DNA of 53,033 nucleotides, taken from CAZEFK01 sp964511405. GTDB taxonomy: Bacteria; Pseudomonadota; Alphaproteobacteria; Elsterales; Elsteraceae. The DNA is taken from positions 1 to 53,033 of the forward strand of contig CAZEFK010000011.1 in assembly GCA_964511405.1 (NCBI GenBank), written 5' to 3'. The notes under the pieces were generated by a model that was given only the letters and a program-made list of their open reading frames with translations, was not told the DNA's origin and did no database searches. Made by a program: the position numbers and the translations under genes. Shown here piece by piece: positions 30,766 through 39,452 of the stretch; the stretch's first letter is position 1, and each line of letters begins with the position of its first letter.

Positions 30766-31731
30766 CTATCCGATGGTCGCGCGATACAGGCGCAGCCAGT
30801 TGCCCGCGGTGATCTTCGTCACCTCGTCGGCGTTGAACCCGACCCCGGCCAGCGCCGGCGCCACCGCCGCCAGGCCGCGGATCGACTTGAGCCAGGCCGG
30901 CTTCTCGCTGGGGCCGGGATTGGCGGCCGAGCCGGCGCCGTACTGCACCGTGCGGGTCCAGCGGCCGGCGCGCATCCAGTCCAGATAGGCCTGGCTGCTG
31001 TGATGGCTGAAGTCGGTGCCCAGGCCGACATGGTCGATGCCGGCGATCTCGACCGTGCGCGCCACCATCTCGGCCCAGGCGTCGACGCCGTCGCAGGCGG
31101 CGGGGGGCGTGATGTTGCGGTAGGCGGCGCAGCCGATGACCCCGCCCTTCTCGGCCAGGGCGCGGATGACCCGGTCGCTCTTGTTGCGTTTGTGCGGGAA
31201 CACCGAGGCCGGGTTGGCGTGCGTGATCGCCACCGGTTTCTCGGACCATTCGATGGTATCGAGGGTGGTCTGGTCGCCGACATGCGAGAGGTCGACCAGC
31301 ATGCCGCAGCGGTTCATCTCGCGCACGACCTCGCGCCCGAACCGCGCCAGGCCGGGGTCGACCGCTTCGTAGCAGCTCGAGCCCAGCTCGTTCTGATTGT
31401 TGTAGGTGATCTGCAGGACGCGCACGCCCAGCTCGGCGAACAGCTCGACATAGCGGATGCGGCCGCCGAGCAGGTTGGTGTTCTGGTAGCCCGGCAGCAG
31501 CGCGATGCGGCCCGTGCGCTCGGCGGCCAGGATGTCGTCGGTGGTGCGGGCCAGCATCACCAAGTCGGCGTTGGCGCGCGCCAGGTCGCGCCAGGTGGCC
31601 AGCGCGTCCAGCGACTCGATGGCGCCTTCCCAGAAGCCCAGGGTCAGCGTCACGCAGGTGAAGCCGCCGGCCTTGAGCTCTTCGAACACGCCCCGGTCGA
31701 AATGGCCGCACTGCAAACCGTCGATCAGCAT
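30766..31731 (-). CDS. M19 (renal/membrane) dipeptidase family protein with altered metal site
   Basis: A 321-residue protein of the M19 TIM-barrel family, which hydrolyses dipeptides. H150 (VDLSHVGDQT) and H171 (VAITHANPASVFPHKRNKSD) match the second-metal histidines, and HVGLGTDFSHH fits the family's late motif. The N-terminal metal motif D-G-H-x-D reads DGLQC here, and the bridging Glu region (usually I-E-G) reads LLPGYQNTN. It therefore seems to lack the first metal site. It may use H10/D12 in CGHFD instead, or have another activity. It overlaps the upstream DUF3726-like gene by 7 bp and is 10 bp before the PotD-like gene. No signal peptide, so cytoplasmic. Confidence 0.8.
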   Translation of the reverse strand: MLIDGLQCGHFDRGVFEELKAGGFTCVTLTLGFWEGAIESLDALATWRDLARANADLVMLARTTDDILAAERTGRIALLPGYQNTNLLGGRIRYVELFAELGVRVLQITYNNQNELGSSCYEAVDPGLARFGREVVREMNRCGMLVDLSHVGDQTTLDTIEWSEKPVAITHANPASVFPHKRNKSDRVIRALAEKGGVIGCAAYRNITPPAACDGVDAWAEMVARTVEIAGIDHVGLGTDFSHHSSQAYLDWMRAGRWTRTVQYGAGSAANPGPSEKPAWLKSIRGLAAVAPALAGVGFNADEVTKITAGNWLRLYRATIG

Positions 31732-32447
31732 GGGGCAGGTCCTTCTGGAGACGTGGCGGGAAGGCGCAGCCGGCCGGGGTCGGCCGCGAGCATGGCGAGG
31801 TCGGTCTCGTCCTCGTCGTTGCGGCCGACGACGCGGCCGTCGGCTTCGACCCGGACGGTGCCGGCATGGCGGCGGCTTTCGAACGAGTCGGGCGCCAGCG
31901 CCGCATGGGAGGCGTGGTAGAGCGGCCACCAGACCGCGCCTGTGGTGGCAATGCCACTGCGGCGGATATGGTCGAGCAGGGTGGGGGCGGCGGCGGGCCG
32001 GGGGTGGACGCGGAGGCGGGTGCGCGCGCCTTCGGCTTCAGCCTCGGCGTCGAGGCCGTAGCGCTCGGCCAGCGCCGCGACCACCCGCAGCTCCTCGGGA
32101 GCGGCCACCTCGGCCGCGACCACCGCGCCGTCGCCGCCGCAGCGCTGGCGCTCGACCGCCAGATCCAGCAGCGCGTCGGCGACCAGCCAGGCATGCTGGC
32201 CGGCGGCGCCGACCACCAGGTCCGGGGCCTCGGCCAGGACCGTCAGCGGCTGCACTCGGCTGCGGCGCAACCGCTCGATCTGCGCCGCGATGCCGGCGAA
32301 GCCGGGGCCGGGCAGGGCGGCCGAAGCCAGCGCGCAGTCGCGCACCGCCGGCAGCAGCCCGGGCGGCACGCCCGCGGCCTGGACCAGGCGCTCCAGGATC
32401 AGCCGGCTCTCGCGCAGCGACAGGACGAGCGTGTCGGCGGCGGTCAT
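31725..32447 (-). CDS. DUF3726-like protein of unknown function
   Basis: A 240-residue protein. LVLSLRESRLILERLVQAAGVPPGLLPAVRDCALASAALPG (about 7-47) resembles the N-terminus of DUF3726 proteins (S-L-x-E, helix, A-x-G-x-x-x-G-L, then a helix ending G-x-x-G). The middle has AWLVADALLDLAVERQ and the rest mixes strands and charged loops. The DUF3726 assignment is from memory of the pattern, so only moderate. No signal peptide or membrane span. It overlaps the 574-residue gene by 4 bp (ATGA) and the dipeptidase gene by 7 bp, so the three are translated as a unit. Confidence 0.6.
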   Translation of the reverse strand: MTAADTLVLSLRESRLILERLVQAAGVPPGLLPAVRDCALASAALPGPGFAGIAAQIERLRRSRVQPLTVLAEAPDLVVGAAGQHAWLVADALLDLAVERQRCGGDGAVVAAEVAAPEELRVVAALAERYGLDAEAEAEGARTRLRVHPRPAAAPTLLDHIRRSGIATTGAVWWPLYHASHAALAPDSFESRRHAGTVRVEADGRVVGRNDEDETDLAMLAADPGRLRLPATSPEGPAPC

Positions 32448-34168
32448 GTCGGCTCCGGCGGGTAGAACCAGTGCGGGTCGGCGCGGCCCGTGGCCAGGTC
32501 GTCGGGCAGCGGCGCGCCGTGGAACAGCACGCCGCGCAGATTGCGGTTCAGGAAGTCGCGCGCCTTGTCGATGCCGTGGATCCCGACGTTCAGCAGCCGG
32601 GTGACGTGCGCCGGCACGAAGTCCTCGGCCATGATGTCGGCGTGCGGCGAGTGGTAGGGCAGGCCGGCCAGCGCCTGGACCCGGATCGCGATCAGCCGGT
32701 GCTCGGGATGGGCCAGCAGGAAGCGCGCGAGGCTGGCCTTGGGCTCGGCGGCGGCCAGGTCGCGGTCCAGCGCCACCACCAGGCGCGGCAGGTCGAGGCC
32801 CAGATTGTGGGCGTCGCCGATCTCCTCGCGCGGGCCGCGGCGCGGCTCTTCGGCGGTGCGCGACTTGTACCAGACGTAGCGCGGCGCCGAGAGGTCGAGG
32901 TCGAAGGCCCAGGGATAGTCGGCCCGCAGGATGTCGCGCAGCCGTCCGACCGGCATCTCGGGGCGGCCGGTCAGCTCCTCGTCCAGCACCAGCGTCTCGG
33001 CGAGCGCATCGGCGCGCGCCGGCACCAGCTCGATCAGCAGCGACAGCAGGGTCTCGAAGGCCTCGTCATGGACGCGCCCGTCCAGCGACTCGACGAACTC
33101 GACCAGCGGCATCGGCCCGGCACAGCCGGCGCGGACCTGGTCGATCAGGCGATCGAGGTCGCGCCGCACGATCTCCAGCCCGTCGGCGATCACGGCGCTG
33201 GGCGCGAACGCCTCATACTCGGCGCGATCCTGCCGGCGCGCCACGATTGCCCGGTCGAGCAGGCGGGCCAGCAGCCGCAGCGGCGCCGCATCGGGCCCGA
33301 CCGTCAGCAGCCGGGCTTCGGCGATGGCCTGCTCGCGGATGGTGAGCCAGCGGTCGATCAGGCGCGGATGGTTGTTGACGAACAGCATCAGCCCCAAGGC
33401 CGAGCCGTTGCCGACGCCGAGGAAGCGGCGCAGCGCCGGATCGGCCACGACCGCCCGGCCGCCGCCGCGCAGGCGGGCCAGGTGCCCGACCAGGTCGCCG
33501 GCGAACACCCGCATCATGTAGGCGGTCAGCATCTGCGCCTGCAGCGAGGCGCGCAGCGGATGATCGGGCTCCAGCGCCAGGAAGGCGCGGCTGCCGAAGG
33601 TGCCGTTGCCGTCGATGCCGGTGTTGCGCATCAGATAGCAGGTCCGGCCGAGCTCGGCGACCGGGGGCTGGCGGCCGGCGGCCAGGTGCTCGACGGCCAA
33701 GTCGAAGAGCCGGCCGGAGCGGTTGGAGCGCGACCAGGTCAGGGTGCCCGGATCGGCGCGGCCCTCATAGAGCTTGGGCAGCTCGGCGGCCAGCCGCTCG
33801 ATCGCTTCAGGCGCGGCCTCGCCCTCGACCAGGGCGCCCATCATGTCCCAGGCGCGGCCGATGATGCGGCCGGTCCGGCCGGCGGCCGTGGGCTCGAAGG
33901 ACAGCACCGGATAGCTGAAGCGCCAGCCGTCGGCCTCGATGGCGTAGCAAGCGGTGCCGCGGCCGCGCTCGTCGATGTCGAAGCGCTCGCACCGGATCTG
34001 CCAGCGCTGGCGGGCGGCGCGGGCGATCAGGCTGCGCGACGCGCTGATCCGCGACGGCTGGATGGCGGCCAGGCGTTCCGGCCGCATCAGCACGGCCGGT
34101 GGCCGCATCAGGGCCTGGGGCCGGAGCGCGCCTGATTCGGCCGGCAGCAGGGCGACGGCAGGGGGCAT
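32444..34168 (-). CDS. large hypothetical protein (574 aa) in IclR/Pot operon
   Basis: I do not recognise this 574-residue protein. It has no signal peptide, membrane span or nucleotide-binding loop. Conserved-looking blocks are DEGRGTACYAIE-type text near 65-78 (DERGRGTACYAIEADGW), a YLMRNTGIDGNGTFGSRAFL block near 178-198, the VGNGSALGLMLFVNNHPRLIDRWL block near 250-275, and WYKSRTAEEPRRGPREEIGD near 435-455. The Asn/Gly/Arg-rich blocks look like an active site. It starts 1 bp after the IclR gene stop (TGA-G-ATG) and overlaps the next gene by 4 bp. Strict coupling with a DUF3726-like protein and a dipeptidase suggests an enzyme acting on the imported compound. Codon use is normal for the window. 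Confidence 0.75.
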   Translation of the reverse strand: MPPAVALLPAESGALRPQALMRPPAVLMRPERLAAIQPSRISASRSLIARAARQRWQIRCERFDIDERGRGTACYAIEADGWRFSYPVLSFEPTAAGRTGRIIGRAWDMMGALVEGEAAPEAIERLAAELPKLYEGRADPGTLTWSRSNRSGRLFDLAVEHLAAGRQPPVAELGRTCYLMRNTGIDGNGTFGSRAFLALEPDHPLRASLQAQMLTAYMMRVFAGDLVGHLARLRGGGRAVVADPALRRFLGVGNGSALGLMLFVNNHPRLIDRWLTIREQAIAEARLLTVGPDAAPLRLLARLLDRAIVARRQDRAEYEAFAPSAVIADGLEIVRRDLDRLIDQVRAGCAGPMPLVEFVESLDGRVHDEAFETLLSLLIELVPARADALAETLVLDEELTGRPEMPVGRLRDILRADYPWAFDLDLSAPRYVWYKSRTAEEPRRGPREEIGDAHNLGLDLPRLVVALDRDLAAAEPKASLARFLLAHPEHRLIAIRVQALAGLPYHSPHADIMAEDFVPAHVTRLLNVGIHGIDKARDFLNRNLRGVLFHGAPLPDDLATGRADPHWFYPPEPT

Positions 34169-34169
34169 C

Positions 34170-34886
34170 TCAAGCCGCTCCGTACTGGGCGCTCAGGCGC
34201 CGCGCCGCGGCGATCGCGATCGGGCCGCAGCGGCCATGGTCGAAGCGGGTGGTCGGGCCAGAGATCGCCAGGGCCGCGATGCACTGGCCGGCGGCATCAA
34301 GCACCGGCGCCGCCACCGCCGCGACGAACTGCGGGTCGGTCGGCGCGAAGACCGCGAAGCCGCGCGCCCGCACCTCGGCCAGCGCCGCATCGTCGGGCAG
34401 GGCGATGCCCTGGTCGCGCAGGCGGTCGCGCATCTCGGGCGTGCCGAACGCCACGAGGACGGCGCCCGAGGCGCTGCCGCCCAGCGCCATGCGCGCCCCG
34501 ACCCGCAGGTCGGCGCGCAGCACCTGGGTGGACTCGACGCGATTGATGATCACCGCGTGGTAGCCGTCGAGCACCGAGATCGTGGCGGTCTCGCCGCTCT
34601 CGGCGACCACGCCCTGCAGCAGCTCGGCCGAGCGCTCGCCCAGGTTCGCCTGTTCCAAGGCCCGCACCGCATAGAACTGGAAGCGCAGGGCCAGCCGGAA
34701 GGCGCCGTCCGCCGTCTGCTCCACGAGCCCCGCCGCCACCAGCGTCCGCAGCCGCTGATAGACCACACCCCGCGCATCGCCCGTCGCCTTGACCACGTCG
34801 GCCAGCCGCACCGGCCGCGGCGATGCCGCGACCACGTCGCACACGGCCAAGGTCTTGAGGGTGGAGGAGAGCGGTCGAACGGCCAT
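34170..34886 (-). CDS. IclR-family transcriptional regulator
   Basis: A 238-residue regulator. The winged helix-turn-helix occupies about residues 6-60 (STLKTLAVCDVVAASPRPVRLADVVKATG, then VVYQRLRTLVAAGLVEQ). The effector domain (about 75-235) has the IclR pattern GETATISVLDGYHAVIINRVES, MALGGSASGAVLVAFG and AAVAAPVLDAAGQCIAALAISGP. It is the first gene of the eight-gene minus-strand operon, so it probably controls itself and also the divergent peptide-importer operon at 35040. A pair of 9-bp direct repeats 20 bp apart lies just upstream of its start. Confidence 0.88.
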   Translation of the reverse strand: MAVRPLSSTLKTLAVCDVVAASPRPVRLADVVKATGDARGVVYQRLRTLVAAGLVEQTADGAFRLALRFQFYAVRALEQANLGERSAELLQGVVAESGETATISVLDGYHAVIINRVESTQVLRADLRVGARMALGGSASGAVLVAFGTPEMRDRLRDQGIALPDDAALAEVRARGFAVFAPTDPQFVAAVAAPVLDAAGQCIAALAISGPTTRFDHGRCGPIAIAAARRLSAQYGAA

Positions 34887-34891
34887 ATGTA

Positions 34892-34920
34892 TTCTATTTA
34901 GAGACGACGTCTTCTATTTA
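34892..34920. promoter_or_regulatory. direct-repeat candidate operator for the IclR-type regulator
   Basis: TTCTATTTA occurs at 34892-34900 and again at 34912-34920, exactly 20 bp apart, two helical turns. It is in an unusually AT-rich patch 6 bp upstream of the iclR start. Between them lies the palindrome GACGTC. Position and spacing suit a dimer or tetramer of the regulator, or overlap with its promoter. Confidence 0.45.
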
Positions 34921-34973
34921 CGATAGGATGCGGCCCGGCCCGGCGTCAAGCCAGGGCCTGACTGGCTGAGTCT

Positions 34974-34983
34974 TGATATATCA
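34974..34983. promoter_or_regulatory. 10-bp palindrome TGATATATCA in the divergent promoter
   Basis: A perfect AT-rich palindrome 57 bp upstream of the peptide-importer binding-protein gene, in the 153-bp divergent gap. It could be an operator or include the -10 of the plus-strand operon. No clear -35 was identified. Confidence 0.3.
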
Positions 34984-35039
34984 GATTTCATTGGCTATGC
35001 CTGAACGCAGCAAAGCCACGCGGGCGGGGAGGACAACGG

Positions 35040-36623
35040 ATGAGGCAGTCTCTGATCGCCGCGACGGCTGCGCTGGCGCTGGCCCTCGGGCTCGCCCCGG
35101 CCGAGGCGGCGTCGCCCGCCACCGCCCTGGTGATCGGCACCACCTTGAGCGCGGTGCCGTCGCTCGACCCGGCGGCGATCAACGCCCGGACGCCGTCGGA
35201 AGTCGTCTCGAACTTGTACGACAACTTGGTGATGGTGCGGCCGGACGACCTCGCCACCATCCGGCCGATGCTGGCGGACCACTGGGCCGTGTCGGAGGAC
35301 AAGCGGACCGTCACCCTGACGCTGCGCGCCGACGCCACCTTCGCGTCCGGGCGTCCGGTCACGGCCGCCGACGCCGCGTGGACGATCCAGCGCGTCGTGA
35401 AGATGGGCCAGGTCGGCGCCACCGACATCGCGCTGTGGGGATTCACCCGGGACAATGTCGACAAGCTGGTCGAGGCGCCTGATGCCCAGACCCTGGTGAT
35501 CCACCTGCCCGAGCCGGTTTCGGTCGAGCTGGTGCTGTATTCCCTGGCCGGCGCGTCGCTCGGCATCATCGACAAGCAGACGGCGCTCCAGCACGAGCAG
35601 AACGGCGACCTCGCCCAGACCTGGCTGAAGAGCAACAGCGCCGGCAGCGGCCCCTACAAGCTGACCCAGTGGCGCCCGAACGACATCCTGCTGTGCGACG
35701 CCCGGCCCGGCTATTGGGGCGGCAAGCCGGCGATGAAGCGGGTGGTGATGCGGCATGTGCCCGAGTCGGGCAATCTGCGGCTGCAGCTGGAGGCCGGCGA
35801 CGTCGATGTCGGCCAGTACATGGCCAGCGGCGACATCGCCGCGCTGCAGGCCGAGGGCGCGACCGTCGACCCGGGCCCCGGCCTCGGCTTCTACTACATC
35901 GCCATGAACATGGCCGACCCGGACCTGGCCAAGCCCAAGGTCCGCGAGGCCTTCCAGCATATCCTGGACTGGAAGCCGCTGGCCGCGACCAGCATGCGCT
36001 TCGACGGCTTCCCCTGGCAGTCGATCATCCCCCGGGGCATGCCGGGCGCGCCGACCAGCGAGCCCACGGGCTACCAGTACGATCCCGATCTGGCCAAGCG
36101 GCTGCTGGCCGAGGCCGGCTACCCCGACGGCCTGAAGAAGACGCTGTTTCCGTCCTCGGACATCCTGATGAAGATGGCCGTTGCGCTGCAGGCCAGCGCG
36201 CGCAAGGCGGGCGTCGAGTTCGAGATCGTGCCCGGCGAGCATGTTCCCGACTTCCGCAGCCGGCGCTACCAAGTCCTGGTCGGCAATTCGGGCACCCGGC
36301 TGCCCGATCCGTACGGGACGCTGATCCAGTATGCCTACAACCCCGACAACCGGGACCAGGCGAAGCTCGGCGGCTACTTGCTGTGGCGGGCCGCGTTCGA
36401 CGCCCCGGCGCTGACCAAGCGGGTCGACGATGCCAAGCGCGAAACCGACCCGGCCAAGCGCGCCGCGATCTTCGCCGAGATCGACCGCAGCTTCCACGAC
36501 ATGGCGCCGCCGCTGGTGGTGGTGCTGCAGCGCACCGATCCCTACGTCATCCGCAAGGGCGTGGCGGGCTACCAGGGCCATCCGGCCTGGTCCACCCGCT
36601 GGATCGACGTGACCAAGCACTGA
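35040..36623 (+). CDS. periplasmic substrate-binding protein, SBP family 5 (DppA-like)
   Basis: A 527-residue binding protein that starts a complete five-gene peptide importer. The Sec signal is MRQSLIAATAALALALGLAP with cleavage near AEA (about 24). SLDPAAINARTPSEVVSNLYDNL, the ADHWAVSEDKRTVTLTLRADATFASGRPVTA block (SBP_bac_5 signature) and NSAGSGPYKLTQWRPND are typical. The ATG has GGGGAGG 8 nt upstream. The next gene starts on the last base of its stop (TGATG). Specificity is not readable; short peptides are most likely. Confidence 0.88.
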   Translation: MRQSLIAATAALALALGLAPAEAASPATALVIGTTLSAVPSLDPAAINARTPSEVVSNLYDNLVMVRPDDLATIRPMLADHWAVSEDKRTVTLTLRADATFASGRPVTAADAAWTIQRVVKMGQVGATDIALWGFTRDNVDKLVEAPDAQTLVIHLPEPVSVELVLYSLAGASLGIIDKQTALQHEQNGDLAQTWLKSNSAGSGPYKLTQWRPNDILLCDARPGYWGGKPAMKRVVMRHVPESGNLRLQLEAGDVDVGQYMASGDIAALQAEGATVDPGPGLGFYYIAMNMADPDLAKPKVREAFQHILDWKPLAATSMRFDGFPWQSIIPRGMPGAPTSEPTGYQYDPDLAKRLLAEAGYPDGLKKTLFPSSDILMKMAVALQASARKAGVEFEIVPGEHVPDFRSRRYQVLVGNSGTRLPDPYGTLIQYAYNPDNRDQAKLGGYLLWRAAFDAPALTKRVDDAKRETDPAKRAAIFAEIDRSFHDMAPPLVVVLQRTDPYVIRKGVAGYQGHPAWSTRWIDVTKH

Positions 36624-37648
36624 TGCCGACCGGGATGCGGCGCCAGGCGCGGCGCGCCGGGGGCCGCCTGCTCTCGATCGCGATCACCCTGACGGGCCTG
36701 ATGCTGCTGACCTTCACCATGGGGCGGCTGCTGCCGGCCGATCCGGTGCTGGCGGTCACCGGCTCGGAGGTCGACCGCGCCACCTATGACCGCGTCTACC
36801 ACGAGCTGGGCCTGGATCGGCCGGTGGCCGAACAGTTCCTGTCCTATGTCGGCCGGATCGCGACCGGCGACATGGGCCGCTCGCTGACCACCGGACAGCC
36901 CGTCGCCACGGATCTGCTGACCGTGTTTCCGGCTACGATCGAGCTCGCGATCGTCGCCATCCTGTGCGGCGCCCTGCTCGGCGTGCCGCTGGGCGTGGTC
37001 GCGGCGGTCCAGCGCGGCCGGCCGCTCGACCATGCCGCCCGGGTGATCGGGCTGGCCGGGCATTCGGTGCCGATCTTCTGGCTCGGGCTGATCGGCCTGA
37101 TCCTGTTCTACGCCAAGCTCCACTGGGTCGCGGCGTCGGGCCGGATCGACGTCCTCAACGAAGGCCTGGTGCCGCCGATCACCGGGCTCATGCTGGTCGA
37201 CACGGCCCTGCAGGGGGAGTGGGACGTGTTCCGCGACGCGCTCGGGCACCTCGCCCTGCCGGGGGCCGTGCTCGGCTACTACTCGGTCGCCTATATCAGC
37301 CGCATGACGCGCAGCTTCATGCTGGAGCAACTCGGCCAGGACTATGTCCTGTCGGCGCGGGCGAAGGGCGTGTCGCGCCGCGGCGTGGTCTGGGGCCACG
37401 CCTTCAAGAACATCCGGGTGCAGCTGGTCACTGTGCTGGCGCTCACCTTCGGCGGGCTGATGGAGGGAGCGGTGCTGCTGGAGACGGTGTTCGGCTGGCC
37501 TGGGCTCGGCCAGTACCTCACCCGCGGGCTGACGATGAACGACATGAACGTGGTGATGGGATCGGTGCTGCTGATCGGCCTCGTTTTCCTGACGATCAAC
37601 CTGGTCTCGGACCGGCTGTACCGCCTGCTGGATCCGCGCACCCGATGA
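36623..37648 (+). CDS. peptide ABC transporter permease, DppB/OppB family
   Basis: A 341-residue permease. It has an N-terminal span (SIAITLTGLMLLTFTMGRLLPADPV, carrying the L-P-x-D-P motif), YHELGLDRPVAEQFLSYVGRI and a DMGRSLTTGQPVATDLL loop. The EAA loop is LSARAKGVSRRGVVWGHAFKN (about 240-260), with VLLETVFGWPGLGQYL after it. It starts at 36623 by TGATG overlap with the binding-protein gene and ends in ATGA overlap with dppC. The arrangement is textbook for Dpp/Opp operons. Confidence 0.89.
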   Translation: MPTGMRRQARRAGGRLLSIAITLTGLMLLTFTMGRLLPADPVLAVTGSEVDRATYDRVYHELGLDRPVAEQFLSYVGRIATGDMGRSLTTGQPVATDLLTVFPATIELAIVAILCGALLGVPLGVVAAVQRGRPLDHAARVIGLAGHSVPIFWLGLIGLILFYAKLHWVAASGRIDVLNEGLVPPITGLMLVDTALQGEWDVFRDALGHLALPGAVLGYYSVAYISRMTRSFMLEQLGQDYVLSARAKGVSRRGVVWGHAFKNIRVQLVTVLALTFGGLMEGAVLLETVFGWPGLGQYLTRGLTMNDMNVVMGSVLLIGLVFLTINLVSDRLYRLLDPRTR

Positions 37649-38583
37649 CGGCGCCCCCCGACACCGCTCGCCTCCCGGCGCCCGGCCGCGGGCTCAGCGC
37701 CTGGCTGCGGGCCGAGACGCCGGGCAGCGCCGCCCAGCTGGCGGCGCAGCGCGCGTACCAGGGCTGGCGGCGGTTCGCCCGCCATCCGCTGGGGCTGGCC
37801 GGGTTCGGCATCATCGTCCTGCTGGTTGCCGTGGCGATCGGCGCGCCCTGGCTCGCCGGCCATGACCCGGCGGCGCAGGACATGGTCGGCCGGCTGCAGC
37901 CGCCGTCGGCGGCGCACTGGTTCGGCACCGACGAGTATGGCCGCGACGTGTTCGCGCGCGTGGTCCATGGCGCCCGCACGACCCTGCGCGTCGTGCTGCT
38001 GGTCACCGCCATCGTCGCCCCGATCGGGCTCGCGATCGGGGCGACGGCCGGCTATCTCGGTGGCCTCGCCGACGAAGTGCTGATGCGCGTCACCGACATC
38101 TTCCTGTCGTTCCCGGGCCTGGTGCTGGCCCTCGGCTTTGCGGCGGCGCTTGGCCCCGGCATCACCAATGCGGTGATCGCGATCGCCCTGACCGCTTGGC
38201 CGCCGATGGCGCGCCTGGCCCGCGCCGAGGCCCTGAGCCTCCGGCGCGCCGACTTCATCGCGGCGGTCCGCCTGCAGGGCGCCACCAGCGCGCGCATCAT
38301 CCTGCGCCACGTCCTGCCGATGTGCCTGCCCTCGGTCGTCGTGCGGCTCACGCTCAACATGGCCGGCATCATCCTGACCGCCGCCGGCCTGGGGTTCCTG
38401 GGCCTGGGCGCCCAGCCGCCGCTGGCCGAATGGGGCGCGATGGTGTCCACGGGGCGCGAGTTCATGATCGACAGCCCCTGGGTAATCACCGCGCCGGGCC
38501 TGGCGATCGCGCTGGTCAGCTTGGCCTTCAACCTGGCCGGCGACGCGCTGCGCGACGTGCTGGACCCGAGGCTCGGCCAATGA
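37645..38583 (+). CDS. peptide ABC transporter permease, DppC/OppC family
   Basis: A 312-residue permease with a longer polar N-terminus (about 50 residues) than the DppC-like protein at 3118. Key features are HWFGTDEYGRDVFARVVHGART (about 92-113), FLSFPGLVLALGFAAALGPG, the EAA loop AVRLQGATSARIILRHVLPM and GLGFLGLGAQPPLAEWGAMV near the C-terminus. ATG 37645 overlaps the preceding stop. It partners the DppB-like protein at 36623. Confidence 0.9.
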   Translation: MTAPPDTARLPAPGRGLSAWLRAETPGSAAQLAAQRAYQGWRRFARHPLGLAGFGIIVLLVAVAIGAPWLAGHDPAAQDMVGRLQPPSAAHWFGTDEYGRDVFARVVHGARTTLRVVLLVTAIVAPIGLAIGATAGYLGGLADEVLMRVTDIFLSFPGLVLALGFAAALGPGITNAVIAIALTAWPPMARLARAEALSLRRADFIAAVRLQGATSARIILRHVLPMCLPSVVVRLTLNMAGIILTAAGLGFLGLGAQPPLAEWGAMVSTGREFMIDSPWVITAPGLAIALVSLAFNLAGDALRDVLDPRLGQ

Positions 38584-39452
38584 CTGGGCCAATGACCGCG
38601 CCGCTGATCGAGGTCCGCAACCTCCAGGTCGCCTACGGACACGGCGCCGAGATGGTCCCGGTGGTGCAGGGCGTGTCGTTCACGCTCGGCCGGGAGAAGC
38701 TGGGCATCGTGGGCGAATCCGGGTCGGGCAAGTCGACGATCGGGCGGGCGCTCATGCGGCTGCTGCCGCCCGGCGCCCAGCTCAGCGCCGACCGCCTGAC
38801 GTTCGGCGACATCGACTTGGCGGCCGCCGGCGAGCGGCAGATGCGGCAGCTGCGCGGGCGCCGGATCGGCCTGATCCTGCAGGACCCGAAATATTCGCTG
38901 AACCCGGTGGTGCCGGTCGGCGCTCAGATCGCCGAAGCCTGGCGCCTGCATCATCCCGGCCGCGCCGGCGCGCGCGTGGCCCGCCAGCGCGTGCTCGACA
39001 GTCTGGAGGCCGTGAAGATCCGCGACCCGCACCGGGTTGCCCGGCTCTACCCGCACGAGATCTCGGGCGGCATGGGCCAGCGGGTGATGATCGCCATGAT
39101 GCTGATCGCCGGGCCCGACGTGCTGATCGCCGACGAGCCGACGTCGGCGCTCGACGTCACCGTGCGCCTGGAGGTGCTGACCCTGCTCGACGAGCTGATC
39201 GGACGCCGCGGGCTGGGCCTGATCCTGATCAGCCACGACCTCAATCTGGTCCGCCGCTTCTGCGACCGGGTCATCGTCCTCTATGGCGGGCGGATCATGG
39301 AGACGCTGGCCGCCGCCGACCTCGACCGCGCGCACCATCCCTACACCCGCGGCCTGCTCGCCGCCCTGCCGGCCATCCACCGGGTCCAGCACCGCCTGCC
39401 CGTGCTTCAGCGCGATCCGGCCTGGCGGCTGCCGGCGGGGGCGAAGCCATGA
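38580..39452 (+). CDS. peptide ABC transporter ATP-binding protein, DppD/OppD family
   Basis: A 290-residue ATPase. Walker A is GESGSGKST (about 44-52), Q-loop LILQDPKYSLNPV, signature ISGGMGQRVMIAMML, Walker B DVLIADEPTSALDVTV, and H-loop LILISHDLNLVRRF. The C-terminal HHPYTRGLLAALP is the OppD/F extension motif. It starts at ATG 38580 by ATGA overlap; ATG 38592 is an in-frame alternative closer to the domain. It and the next gene could also energise the ATPase-less importer at 3118-6416 (inference). Confidence 0.9.
   Translation: MTGPMTAPLIEVRNLQVAYGHGAEMVPVVQGVSFTLGREKLGIVGESGSGKSTIGRALMRLLPPGAQLSADRLTFGDIDLAAAGERQMRQLRGRRIGLILQDPKYSLNPVVPVGAQIAEAWRLHHPGRAGARVARQRVLDSLEAVKIRDPHRVARLYPHEISGGMGQRVMIAMMLIAGPDVLIADEPTSALDVTVRLEVLTLLDELIGRRGLGLILISHDLNLVRRFCDRVIVLYGGRIMETLAAADLDRAHHPYTRGLLAALPAIHRVQHRLPVLQRDPAWRLPAGAKP

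Noticed and set aside
31505..34135. Long plus-strand open frame (about 876 codons) opposite the 574-residue, DUF3726-like and dipeptidase genes
   Set aside because: It is rich in R, G, H, Q and P, has no domain motifs, and is the GC-driven shadow of well-supported minus-strand genes.
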